Shown piece after piece: positions 23,831 through 37,100 of a stretch of DNA of 64,000 nucleotides (within the stretch, counting starts at the first letter, position 1; the number at the start of each line of letters is the position of its first letter). Under the pieces are notes generated by a model. That model saw only the letters and a list, made by a program, of their open reading frames with translations, did not search any database and was not told the origin of the DNA. Both the position numbers and the translations under genes were made by a program. This DNA comes from Polytrichum commune (lineage: Eukaryota > Streptophyta > Polytrichopsida > Polytrichales > Polytrichaceae): positions 310,001-374,000 of the forward strand of contig OX485809.1 in NCBI GenBank assembly GCA_950295325.1, written 5' to 3'.

Positions 23831-26800
23831 GCTACACTACACTACACTAACATACTACCTACACTAAACATTTGGTTTAGTGTGGCATTAAAATTGGTGT
23901 GCCGTGTTAATGAGGTAGCCCGGTATCTTTTGCTAACATTAATGGTAAAGTTTATTGGCTTCACACCAAATGTTGGTGGTAAGTAAGATTGTGCCAAGTT
24001 AATAACATAATAGTTAGTTAACGGCACGTTGGTAATTTCTACATGGAATCTCTTCCTTTTAGGTTGTTAACTTAACATGGGGAGATTCAAATTTTAGTTA
24101 TTATTAGGGTATTTGATATCAAGGATGATGGTATCAAGTCAATTTAGGTCACTAGTATTGTGCAACATAGGAGAGCCTTACTATAAGTTTAAGTATATAA
24201 ACATAAACATAAATATACATTTTTTTGTTGTATATATTGTTGTCCAAGATATTATGTTCATATTATACATATATAATCCCCACAATGTTTTTATATTTCT
24301 TTTGTTCACCACCAACCAACCTATTGAACCTCGAGGTAATATTGACCACCTCATCAGAATTTGCTTGTTTTCTATCTTGGCAATGGGGATCTGGTAGTAG
24401 AATTCAATCATTTTTGTTCTAGAATTCAAAAGGGGGTTGAATACTTCATTTTCCTTTGTAATCTATTCATTTGTACTAAAACCCACATTTTCCCTAACAA
24501 ATCATCTTATAGTGCCCAATCCACTTTGTTAAGTAGTAGCATGGTAAAATATAAAATTGATTTACACATACGTAATAAGATATTAACCAAAACTATAATT
24601 TTTTTTGTCTCAAAAAGAAAGAAAGAAAGAAAGATGACAACAACCACTTATGTTGGCATGAACAATGGTTTCACCTTGGTCATAATCATGAGCTTTATAT
24701 GTGAACCCGAAATGACTTTACAAAGCAGGGCTATGGGACAAGTGCTCGTGCTTCTTGTTAGGGTGGTCTCTTTTTGTAGGTACCTTGGTAAGAAGGGGAT
24801 TGGGAATGGCCCTTTGTTGACCAAGGTTGCACAATCAGTGTGTTGTGTGTTTATGTTGGTATCTTGGGGGTGGGTACGATGGTGGTAAGGTGTCTTTACT
24901 GGTATCAATATGTGTTGGGTTCCATCCCGCCTAGTGCAAGGGGGGGGGGGGGATGCAACCTGAAGTGCTTGCTTATCCACATATACGAGTTAATTGAGTT
25001 GGTCATGGCATTTTGTTGTAGAATTCAACATGAAGATAATGGTACTTGGGAGTATGAATTTTGGTGTTCTTGTTTTTGCCAAAATACCACAGCCATAGGA
25101 TACTAGTGGCTGCAATTCCAAATACATATTTCCTTCCTTGTTGCTCACAAGTTATTGTGAACTCATACCTTGCTATGATAATGCTTTGAAACCAAGTCAT
25201 GGTAAACTATGTGTGGGTTGTTTATGCACTTGCGAAGGGACAAAGATAATATTCATCATGTGCAAATTTATATGCCATACATTACATTTCTTAATTTCCA
25301 TCTACAAATATTTGTAGTCACATAAGATCAATGCTAACTTCTTGAGATTTGATTATGTTGCTCAGGGGCACACTTCCAATATTTTCCAAAAGGGGGTGGA
25401 ATATAACATAGGGTGGCATTTATTTTTCAAAAGTAAAAATTATAACAAAGTTACAATTAACAAAGGATTGCCTTTCTACCTAATACTTAGGCTAAAAAAC
25501 TTAGCCTAGTAGTTATAAGGTGATTTTAAAATAGAATTACATGTAAAATATGTGAACAAATATCCCAAGCGAGTTTGTTAAGATTTTTTTTTTAAGGAAT
25601 GCCAACAAACGCCAAATTGTTGTACATGCCTTAGGGAGACCTTGTGCTACTTCCCTAATGAGAATAATCTCTATACCATCATCCCAAATAGTAAGACTGA
25701 TCTCATTCATAACATTCAACATTTCATCCATTGAAGGAATCCCTTATGAAAGGAGGAAAAACCTCCCCGAAACCCTAAATTGGGGGGCTCATTTCCACCC
25801 CCTATATCTCTCATGTGTTGTGTGGTTAACAAGGTGTGTGAGCTCAGAAGGGTGTGCAAGTTTTGAGTGTGGTGTGGTTAGGTTGTGAGTATCGTTTTTT
25901 TTTTTTTCCTTCGAAATGCTTTGCCGATTGCTTTGTAGAGTGTATTAACCTAAGGTATAGAAACATGTTGTGTAAGCAAGATGTGTAGCACTTGGATCTA
26001 TACTCATGGATGTGTAGCACCAATAACATGCACATGTAGCTCTTGTATCTATACTCCATGATCTATACTCATGTTTCCCTTGTGATTTAGTCTCAGAGCT
26101 TGGACAGAGTGCCACATGTTCAATTCATTGGAGACATTTAGAGGTGGGAAGAAATTTGAGTGTCTAACATAATTTGTTTATGCTCAAGGTTAAATGTTTA
26201 TGTGTATGCTAGACCTTATTGGTTCGTACTTGAACCATTTACAATGCAATGTCTACAGTACATCTCATCAATAAATGCATACCAAAAGCAATTTTCATTG
26301 CCAAATTTTTGTGTATTGGAAACTTGAGAAATGCATCTATTACTTCTAGTCCTACTTTCAATTTTTTGATTTCTTAAGATAAATATATGGTTATGGGTAC
26401 GAAAGCTCTACAAATATTATGATTAACATACCATCCCATCAAAAGGCTTGAAATCCAATATTATGTAATTACAGGGCCCTCAAAATCTATGCTAAAAAAA
26501 TGAATACCCCCCTAAAACATGTTGGATATCACACGTATATGCAAGAATTTACACTAGGTGACTCTTTCATATGTTTTCTCAAGGGAAAACATAAAAATAG
26601 AAAGATACATGAATTTTCATTCACACTTGCCATTGTGATGGCTGCCACATGTCGTACAAGGTACATGAATCTTAAATGGCTCGTTGTCCTTATCAGACCC
26701 CTATACTTGATTGGTATGTAGTTTAATGAAGATCAAAGAGCCAACATCATTAAGGCACATGTTTAAATGAGATTGGACTACATCTCCAAATACTAATAAC

Positions 26801-27720
26801 CTCTCTACACTCGATAATGGGCACGATGGGGGGGGGGGGGCAGGAGGGGAGGAGGGGCTATGTATCCAACTTAGAAGTCAACCAACATGCACTTCCAATA
26901 ATCATAACTAAATTAGGGAGGTATAAATTTCAACATGAATTTTACATATGTATCACCATAGATTTGCTAATGCAACACGAGTTTTATTGTTTAAATGTGA
27001 TCAGTAGAAGTCGGAGAACATGAAAAACAAACCATATAACACACACACACCTTACGGAACAAATCCCATTGCTCTTCAATGCCTTAGTTAAACCTACGTA
27101 TGATTATCATCCTCACCTTCCACTACTACTATCCTTGTTAGTATTCTTGTAGTGACAATATCATTGTTGAAGATAACAATGCTCCTATTTGACCTTCAAC
27201 GGGGTTTTAGGGTGGATTAAATGATACCGAAATTTAAGTTGAAGTTGCTCCCTAGACGTATGTGACCAATAACTACAAAAGCAACCAAATTATCACATTA
27301 TGAAGAAGTGGGTGTCACATATTTACCATGTTGGATTAACACTAGTTCAACTTGTAAGGAAAAACCACTTTGGGTTATGATGACATCATGATCGGTTAGG
27401 CATGCGTGAGAGTGTCCATGGGCGATATTCTTCAAGGTCCCCCCAATTCTCATGAAGTCCATTTTCGGAATACATAGAATTAGACTAACTTGAAGATGGA
27501 GCAACACCATATTTCATACCGATGGCAACATCAATGTCATTTTCTTTTTCTATGTGCCCATACATCAAGCTAGTGTAGAGGGTGCATTGGTATTAATTGG
27601 TGTAATGAATTGACCCTAAGATAAGCAACTATAAAAAATACACTCATCTTTCTACACCCACTTCTTGTTGGGTACAAAACGCCCGATTAACGGATCCATA
27701 TCGTGGTTATGGCCATTTTT
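23831..27720. other. Intergenic stretch, no recognised gene
   Basis: AT-rich and without convincing reading frames. Contains simple repeats: cactac-type units at 23826-23850, (GAAA)n at 24617-24634, and G runs at 24941-24954 and 26827-26838. An inverted pair aacatttggt/accaaatgtt lies at about 23866 and 23967 and may mark a small element remnant. Confidence 0.5.
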
Positions 27721-27724
27721 TCCA

Positions 27725-27990
27725 TGATATTTGGATATCACATGAATGGTATTTTTAATTTGTTATCAAGTGAAGACTCTCGTGCTCGTTAAATGATCAT
27801 TTAGGTTTCCTCCTCCCCCACCCAATTATGTTGACAAATAAGCTTAGAATGTTCAACATTTTTTGAGCACGTAATCTAGTAGTTTCCTTTAAGCACATGC
27901 CTTTTTAGTGCATATTCTTAGATCCATAGTGCATAACCATACACCACTCAAATATATCATATATGATAAGCAAGTTCAACACAAATGAGC
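27725..27990 (+). repeat. R2-family dispersed repeat copy
   Basis: Matches the R2 copy at 42417-42806 over 'tatcaagtgaagactctc..ctcgttaaatg', 'cccaattatgttgac', 'gagcacgtaat' and 'tattcttagatccata', in the same orientation. Confidence 0.6.
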
Positions 27991-28609
27991 CATGTGTCAT
28001 TTCCCTATTAGTTGGAACCCTACATGTGTTGCCTATCTGCTTATCACCTATGGTAGATGTTCATAATTTGTGGGTGTTAGATTAACGCTGGTCTACCTTA
28101 ATGCGTTCTATTGTACTAAGAAACCCCTCGAATATACTATATAATAGACCATGGACGGGATGGTGACGTAGTCGCGGTTTTAAATTTTCTAAATAGACGG
28201 CCATCAACACTGGCATGTTGAGCGGACGGTGCAAGTGTTCTCCAGGCCATTCAATCATATGCATGGGTGCAATGAGCAAGGACAACATGAGTACAATTAC
28301 ATCATTGACACCTACTTATGTGGGTAGAAAATACCATGGCCTGCAAAAAATTATGTGTGGATTAAAAATTAAGTTGATTATAAGTAAATAATTTATTGAT
28401 ACTCAAATACCATATGATAAAAAATTTGATAATATTTTTTTCAAGCCAAAATAATTTATGTTTGTATAATACACAATCATTCCAATTTTTTAGTTTTGAA
28501 CACATGATAGTCTAGGCTCAAAAAAAGCATGGGTCAAGAAAAGTTACATTAACCAAAATTATTGTAGTATGTCAAAATTATAGTGGGCCACAATAATAAG
28601 GTATATGAG

Positions 28610-28830
28610 TGTCATTCGCTTTGTTTTTCATGTTCTCCAACTTCTACCAATTAGATTTACACAACATAAATGTGTTGCATTAAGACATCTAGTATGAAGC
28701 ATCAACAAAAATCGGACCTCCCATGATTTAGTTATGGTTATCGGAAGTGTAGGTTTGTTGATTTCTAAAGTATGCATGTCCTCCCAATTGTGTTCATTAT
28801 TGAGTGTGGAGTACTTAAATACAATTTGAA
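28610..28830 (+). repeat. R3-family repeat, copy 1
   Basis: Aligns with 54000-54245 through 'ttctccaacttctaccaatt', 'tgttgcatta', 'gacctcccatgatttagtt' and 'tcggaagtg', in the same order and orientation. No coding potential. Confidence 0.6.
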
Positions 28831-30130
28831 GATCTAGTCCAATATTTTTTTAACCTTTGAGAGCATGTCACTCAATGTTGTTTGTGGATTTGTCATAGAC
28901 AAGTTTTGAGGTTAAAGTGGGATATATATGTAGGATTTTGAAACATGGGAGATGGGCTAATTTGCAGGGGGGAAATATGGGTATGAAACATTGTTGGGGT
29001 TTTCAAATTATAACATTTGAAGAAAGGGGTTCCCATGAAAATCTCATGGTTTACCCTTAATAAAGAACCATTGACTAGTCAAATTCACCTAGAAAATGAG
29101 TGGAATGCTTATGTGATCCACTAGATGGGAGCAACCCAATAGTTGAGCGCCTCCACGAATTCTCAGGCCAAAATGTGCAAACCATAGTGAGCTAGCCACC
29201 TAGCAATTGGGGTATGTAAATTGTCTCATGTTTCTACCTTAAAAATAATTGCAAAAAAATCCTCAAAATTCAAAGAGCGTCTGAAAGTCAAATTGAACAG
29301 TTGATGTGAGAATGAAGAACACAATTGCAAGAGCATCAAAAAGAAAAATCACTTCTATCCAAATTAACATCATTGATGTCCATGCAAAATTTGCATTAGA
29401 GTGACAACCACGATGAGATTGAACACCCTCACACGAGCTCCACAACACACAAAACACACGACCACTTCTCATTTTACTAATTTTTTTGCACATTCTAATC
29501 ATCTCCAAATTACATGGTTAGGTGTTTGTGTGTAAATGTCCATGTTGGCTTGATGTTCATTGAAATTTTGATTGTAGATGAATAAGGTAGGCGAGATTAA
29601 TGTAGGGCAAAAACCATAAAATGGTTGCTTGGAAAGTTAGGGGTTAATTTTGTGTCTTTATGATGTTTGTCCTTTGATCCTCACCTAACCACACACAAAT
29701 CAAATATAGGGTTCCGATTAAGAAAAGTAACCGAATAACACCCGCATTCAATTTGGAGCCCAATTTGGAGGGACCCATTCTGCTTGATGATTATGTGTTG
29801 GCGGTGGAGATGCTCCTTAACCTCTTTGTGAGAATGCTACTGTTCCAACGATGTGCACTTGAAGCATTGGCTGATTCTCGAACCCAGTTCACCACATCGA
29901 AGAGGAAGGAAGGGAGGAGTGACGAGCCGCATCGGAAGCAATTCAGTCTTACCATATCCGACATGCTCAATTTATCTGCCTCTCTCTTGTAGCTCCGATG
30001 TAAGTTTGGGAAATGCTTATAACCCCAACTCTTGCTTATTAAAATGGTGGCAATGCAATTAGGCAAGCTTAAATCATTTTTTTTTGGCTTGTAGGCTTAA
30101 TCAGGTTTTGTTTTGTTCCTCACCCACTGC
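28830..30130. other. Intergenic stretch upstream of MRE11
   Basis: Contains an R2 tail at about 29640-29745 ('cacacaaatcaaatatagg', 'attaagaaaagtaaccgaa'). Overlapping open frames on both strands at 29753-30066 (79 and 91 codons) are GC-richer than the surroundings, but match nothing I recognise and share a region likely to be promoter-proximal. Confidence 0.4.
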
Positions 30131-30136
30131 GCGTGT

Positions 30137-30145
30137 CGAGCGAGC

Positions 30146-30177
<32 letters not shown>

Positions 30178-30179
30178 GA
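30137..30179 (+). repeat. (GA)n microsatellite, probable MRE11 5' leader
   Basis: A GAGAGA run following a GC-rich spot (ctgcgcgtgtcgagcg), about 0.95 kb upstream of the first recognised MRE11 exon. The EF-Tu gene carries the same kind of tract just upstream of its start, suggesting this marks the MRE11 transcript leader. Confidence 0.5.
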
Positions 30180-30413
30180 TGGTTTAGAAAATTAGCGATG
30201 GATCTTGGGAGATTCTTCAGGGTTTTTGCAGGGTTTATGATTATTGGGGGGTCATATCGCATCTCATGTGTGGTAATGCAAAAGTTGGAGTAGTGGAGGA
30301 AAATTGTTGTTTACCGAATTGTTGGATTATTTCTTATAGCACAACGACCATCTCATTAGAACTTGAAATGGGTTTTGTGAGCCCCGATGAACTGAAGAGA
30401 ATTGCATTGTCTC

Positions 30414-30750
30414 ATTAGAATTATCCTCCGACTCGAAGATGGCTTTTGGTCTGGAGTTGGTTGTTTTACATAGAATACTATATCTGTTCATTGAGGGTCA
30501 AACTCATTTTGGCATGCCAAGAGGTGCTAAAATGACTTTGGCCATGAATGAATGACTTTGACAATGAATGAAACAACATAGGTTGCTGTTCATTCAAATT
30601 GAAACACTACATCAAAGCACGCATCACAAGTGGAGAGAAATTATTGATGTTGTATGCAAACAACCAAGAGAAATTATTGATGTTGTATGGAAAATCATAG
30701 GGGGCCTATATCTGACGAAAATTCCCATTGAGTGAGAGGATAACTCTATT
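30414..30750 (-). mobile_element. MITE family A, copy 1 (reverse orientation)
   Basis: Reverse-complement copy of the element at 35679-36036: its left end reads TTAGAATTATCC...TTTTGGTCTGGAGTTGGTTG and its right end GAGAGGATAACTCTA. It retains the internal gttcattgaggg/ccctcaatgaac arrangement. It sits between the (GA)n leader candidate and the first recognised MRE11 exon. Confidence 0.75.
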
Positions 30751-31100
30751 GCCTTGCTTGATTTCAAATTGATGGAAATTTTTGAAATGTACGCAACCTG
30801 GGAAGGATCATCAGGAGTATTTAGGTGATGGTGGTAGGATGACCAAGGCTATGGTGGTAGAATGACCTGCGCATGGAATTGAGACGTGAACTCTTTCTTC
30901 TTGTATTGGAAAAAGTGTGCATCATGGTTTTGGGATGGATGTTTGTGAGAATAATTTGGGTGGAATTTTCGGGTCCTCCAAAAAAGAAAAGAAAAAAAGA
31001 AAAGAAAAAAGAAAACTCCAAACATAGGAGGAGTTCTTGCATATAAGTTTGTGATGAGAGTGTGTTTTGTTCTGTTTTGTTTTTGTTTTGCAATATGCAG

Positions 31101-34100
31101 GTCTGCAGATATAGACACTCTGCGCATCTTGGTTGCAACAGACTGCCATTTAGGCTACCTGGAAAAAGATGAAGTCCGTCGCAATGACTCCTTCAATGCC
31201 TTTGATGAGATTTGTTCTATTGCATCGCAGCGTCAGGTTTTTGTCCAATCTTCATTACCTTTTTCAGCCATCCCTTTGCATTTGTACGTGTTTGATTGTT
31301 GGAGTCCTTGCATATTCTGGTAATTCATGGAACTTTGCCTCCTTACTATGATGTCATGGAACATTTGTTTTGTCTGCAGCATCATTACCTCAGGTTTGGC
31401 AGTTGAGTTATCCTTCAACTCAATGGGACTTTTCATCGGGAGTTGGTCCCCTATGATTACCCACTGGTTGCTTTGCATTCAACATCAATTATTTTTATTC
31501 TACTTGTGGTGCATGCTCGATTGTAGTGTTTGAATTTGAATGAAGAGCAACCTATTTTGGTTCGTTGAGGGCCAAAGTCATTTTAGCATCTTTTAGCATG
31601 CAAAAATGGGTTTGACCCTCAATGAACTGATATTAAAGAATGTTCACAACCAACTCCTGACCAAAGGTCATGTTGAGGTGAAGGACAACTTTAATGAGAC
31701 AACGTTTCAGGGTTTTCATTAGGTTTACATTGAACAGATGATTCCATGCTTTATAATGAAGCCTATTGATGCCAAAGAACCTTGAACTTTGAGTATACTT
31801 CCTTTAAAAGTAATCTGAACCTGAGAGAGTGAAAATGGGTCTCTCTTGCAGAATAGACCTGAAGTCTCCTCTGCTTTGTTTGCAGGTGGATTTTGTATTG
31901 CTGGGGGGAGACCTGTTCCATGAAAATAAGCCATCCCGTGCCACCCTGGTGCGCACCATTGAAATATTGCGTAAATACTGTATGAGTGACAAGCCTGTTC
32001 AATTCCAAGTTGTCAGCGACCAGACCATCAACTTTCCAAATAAGTAAGCTTCTGCACTAACTTTGCCAGAATGATGATCCCGGGCCGTTCATTCTCTGGA
32101 CATTTTCTTCCTTCTCTTTACTTCCCTTTTGTATCTGCTCATCTGTTTAGCTTTGAGTATTTTAATCGAATCTTTAATATATCTTGAGTACTTAAGTACA
32201 TATTTGTATGGGTCACTCTCTTTGAGCGGCATGGTCTACATTCATGTTCAATCGACTTAGTATGTGTATGTATAATTCCACTACTTTGTATTGATTTGAG
32301 GAGTCACCTTTGTGTTATCAAGATTTGGACTCGTCAACTATGAGGACCCAAACTTCAACGTGGGTATGCCTGTCTTCACTATTCATGGCAACCATGACGA
32401 TCCGGCGGGTGTGGTATGTGTCTATTGTCTTCAAGCTTATCTGATTGCAACAAATAGAAAACCATCTGTGTAATCTGTTTAATACGTTGGACTTGTTCTA
32501 TGGGCACATGTTAAGGTCATCCTGCTACTTTTCTAATATATCTAGTCTTATAGAAATATGTTCAGACCTGAGAAGATGGGGATGAATCTAACTTCTGATT
32601 CAAGTGGACATATGTTTTTTGAAGAAGAGCAAGAGATGAAAACAGCATTTTGCCGTAGTTTGTATATTCTGAAGATGCCATTTAACTAGAGGTCTCTCTT
32701 TGAGGAAAGTAATTTGCAATCTGGTGCTTGGGTTGCAGGATAATTTATCAGCAATTGACATTCTAGCAGCCTGTAATTTGGTCAACTACTTTGGAAAAGT
32801 TGTGCTTGGGGGAACAGGTGTAGGACAGATTGCTTTGAATCCTATTTTACTGCGTAAGGTTAGTCTTCTCTGTCATATTGAACCTATAGTGACTTTTATT
32901 TTAAGAGTTCTAATAGAGATTCAGAGTGTGTGTGAAGGAATGTATGTTGTGTGATTTGGCTTGACTTTGTATGGGGTGCATGGCTGGCCTTATTAACCTT
33001 CTAGACTCTAGCATGTAGGAAATCCTGCTGTCTCTGTGGTCATCCTGAATGTAATCTACATGCCTGATTTCAGGGCTCTACAAGAGTTGCCTTGTATGGT
33101 CTTGGAAACATCCGTGATGAGCGTCTGAACCGAATGTTTCAGGTGAGTTTATTTCCTTCATAGCTGTTTTTTGTTGGGATTATAGGTTGAGCTTGTGAAG
33201 AGACAATTGCCATAATTAAGAGGATGTGGTTTACCTTGTGGCTTGGACCCAATAAAGTTTTTTTCCTACTCAATTAAGGTAGAATGGTGTCAATCCAACA
33301 TACCAATAACAAGGACATCTACATTTGAGTGGTATGTGGTAAGGTGCGGATCTAAGAGCGGACACCAAAAGGAGATGTGTCTAAAAGAGGTTGAACTATG
33401 TGCTCAAAATACGTTAACCATTCTAGGCTCTATAGTCAACATAATTGGGGGGACCTGTATGAGTATTTAATAAGCACAAGATTATTCACTCTGATAATAA
33501 TTAAGATATTCATACGAGCTTTGAGTACTATGAAAAAGATGGCTACAGGCATGAATTGGATTTGCTATTCATCTCGCACTAATTGCGTGTTTCATATCCT
33601 ATGAGAAGCGGGTGTAGAGAGAAAAATGTCCGATTAACACTGGTCTACCTAATATCCTTCTTCTGTTCCATATTGTTGGGTTTGGTGCAATGTTTGTTGG
33701 ATCAGAACTAGGTGGATATATCCCTGGATGCTTTTGTGCTATTATGGACTTTTTGGGCTATGTGGGATGCTCAGCTGCATTTCACTCCATTTTGGTCAAT
33801 GGATTTATAACTTTCAAGGTTCTTTTGAGCTGCACACAATTCATTGCTTTCGAAGTTCTTTCAGTGACCCACTCATGAATTTGCACTGGGTTTTTCATTG
33901 GATATAGACTCCGCATGCTGTACAATGGATTCGCCCTGAAAACACTGAAGATTGCGCTGTTGCAGACTGGTTCAATATTTTTGTTGTTCATCAAAATAGG
34001 TGTGTAAAATCTCATCCTTCTGCTAAGACAACCAGATTATTTCTTTCTTGCTAATAAGGATCTATGCATGCATTACTCTTTGCATTTGTCAACTTTGATT

Positions 34101-37100
34101 TGGAAGGCGTAAATTGACTTGATGTGCAGGGTGAAGGCAAATCCCAAGAATGCAATCAACGAGCACATGTTAGCAAATTTTCTAGATTTTGTGATATGGG
34201 GCCATGAGCATGAGTGCCTTGTAGATCCACAGGTACTTCATATTGCTGTTAGTCTTGTTACACCATTGCTAGAGATGAATGAAAGTGGTCTGGCTTTAAT
34301 CAGTGTTGCTAATACACTCAGTGTTCTTTATTTTTGCTGCCGTTAGCACTCCTTGTTGCTCAGTGATGGTGGTTAGTAAGGGCCACTTTACACTATGGCC
34401 AAGGGCCAAGGGCCATGACCATGAAATTGTGATTGCCTTAAAATTCATCTGAAGGCTGTACAATGGAAGATTGAAAGTGAATTTTGTGTGGTCATGGGCC
34501 CTTAAGTGCATTGTAAAGACATATGTGACCGGGCTCTCAACCGAATGCTTTTTCAATCCCAACCTATTCATGTGGGCCTTCTACATGATCAGTTATAATA
34601 AATTACGGGTTGTGAGATTTTGAAGTGTCACAGTGTCCTGGTTTTGTGTTAGACAGTGTTTGATGTTCTGGTATAAGGAATATTCATCATCTTATTTACA
34701 GGTATTGAGATAGCCTACTGTAGTCTTCCATTGACATTTCACTGGGGATTAATACTTATCTGTTGAAAATATTGACTATCTGCAGGAAGTGCTGGGGATG
34801 GATTTCCATGTTACACAACCAGGATCATCAGTGGCCACGTCTCTTATTGATGGGGAATCTAAACCCAAGCATGTTCTTCTTTTAGAAATTAAGGTTTGTT
34901 TAAAAGTTCAAAATAGGATAGATACCGTAATCCACATCAGCTTGCAAGGTCCCCAAGGCATTTGTTCTCTATATGTGAAAGCAAAAAGTATATGTTGAGC
35001 TAAATGATGTAGATTGTTGCTGCAGGTATTTAGGTGTTTCTGTGATTGCTCTCCTACACATGGCTTAGACAATTTAGCTTTTTCCTGTCTCTGTTGTTGT
35101 TGTTGTTGTTGTTGTTTTTTTTATTTTTTAAAAATTTGGTTTTAAAAAATAGTTTGTTTTGTTTGTTTTTAATATATTTTTGGTTTGCACCAAATTGCTA
35201 GCAAGTTCAAATACCATTGGAAGGTTGTAATTTGTGTATTTCTGTTGACAGGGAAATCATTACCGACCAACAAAGATACCACTACAATCAGTGAGACCCT
35301 TTAAATATAAGGATGTAAGTCTCATGTATAATTATTATATTGGAGTGTAAATTGAATGCTGTTTATTGGCGACTGCCACTGACATCTGGTTGATTGGAAG
35401 GAGTGGACATCTGCAATATCTATGCTACAATTATATAGCTTAGTTCTTAGTCCAGGAGTTCTATTCTTTCAATGGATAGGTCTTATGTACATCCTGGAAA
35501 TACTTGGTATTGAAATAACTTAACTTGACAGGAAGAGTAGGAGAACAGTTATCATATGCTTTAGTCCTAACTTTGCATCAACCATGTTAGTATGGGAATC
35601 ATATTATCCTCAAGGGCGATAAGTGACATCCATATCTTACGTTGTTCAGTACTTTGTTCAGCAAGTTCTTGCATATTATTAGAGTTATCCTTTATCACAA
35701 TGGGACATTTCGTCAGGAGTTGGTACCCTATTATATTTCATAAGTTGTTTTGCATACAATGTCAATAAATTCTTTCCCCTTGTGCATCCTCGGAGGTTGT
35801 GTTTGAATCTGAATGAAGAGCATCCTATTTCAGTTCATTGAGGGCCACACTTGTTTTAGCACCTCTTGGCATCCCAAAATGAGTTGACCCTCAATGAATC
35901 AACAGTGAATGTTCTTTGTTCAATCCTCCACACTACCTCCAAGCATGCACCGCAAACTTACTGAACATGGAAGGCATTTTATGCAAAACAACCAACTTCT
36001 GACCAAAAGTCATGTTGAGTTAGAGGATAACTCTATTAGGGTTATCCTGAATTATGACAGTACCTTCAGACCAACCTTATTCTAGTACCAACACCAGTTC
36101 TATTTGGTTAGCCTCTGCTTCCTTTATCTCAAATTTGTTCATTGTTGATTATTAATCCAGTTACCTGCCAAAGCGTATTTGTCACACATTGTGACTCACA
36201 GTGGTTATATTCTGTTACTTTCTTTTTTTTGTTTTTGTTTTTTCTTCTCAGGTTTCGTTGCAAAATGTCGCTGACCTAGATCCTAATGATCAGACTGCTG
36301 TTCTGGAGTACCTGGGGAATGTGGTGAGTGGTGAATGTGTTGGAGCAAAGTTGATAATTTGTGATTGCAAAGTGAGCAGTGTCATGGGAGAAGATGAGAT
36401 ATGATATTTATTCTCACGTCTGGGATATCTTTTTAATAGGGTTGACTGACCTTTGGGTATCTTTACTGTTCCAGGTGCAAGAGCTTATAACAGAAGCTTC
36501 AAAGAATGCAAAGGGTGGGTCAGAGCCTGTAATGCCTTTGATCCGAATAAGGGTGAGAGATTTGAGGACTTCTTTGTGTTTGGTCAATTCTGTGTTTGGG
36601 ACTTAGCTCCCCACCCCGGATTGAAAGCTCCCCATGATTGGAATCTTTTATGGGGAGTATGTGGGAGGTGGAATCATTAATATAATCCTAAATCCATGGC
36701 CTTGAGAATTTTTGGAAGGTGTGGAACATGGGACTTGGCTATGCTTTTTTGGTTTCTTATTTCGGGATGGTGTATCTAAAAGCTATTCAATTGCAATCAA
36801 CTTGAGACTTTGTGGGCAAACTATTCTATACACAAGGATCGCATCTACAGTTGGAAATTCTAAATTCATGAATATGCAATTTTGTGTTCCAATTTTTCTC
36901 ATTTTGCAAGAATCTGGGGTCGTCCTGTTGCTAGTTTTTATTCCCCCTTATTAGGTCTCTATTGTAAACTTTTGGTTAGTTTTTGGTGCTGCCCAGAGGT
37001 GTAAGGGTGGCTTTAGACCTTTAGCTGACATTGAAGATGTGGTTGGATTGAGCTGAAATATTGTGGACGTGTAGTCAATTAACTTTTAAACAGTGCAGTC

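Noticed and set aside
31051-31100. Hydrophobic N-terminal extension of MRE11 resembling a signal peptide
   Set aside because: It is the translated pyrimidine-rich tract before a splice acceptor (tttgcaatatgcag), not a plausible leader for a nuclear nuclease.
33243-33604. Open frames in the MRE11 intron
   Set aside because: They lie within a reverse copy of the R2 repeat.
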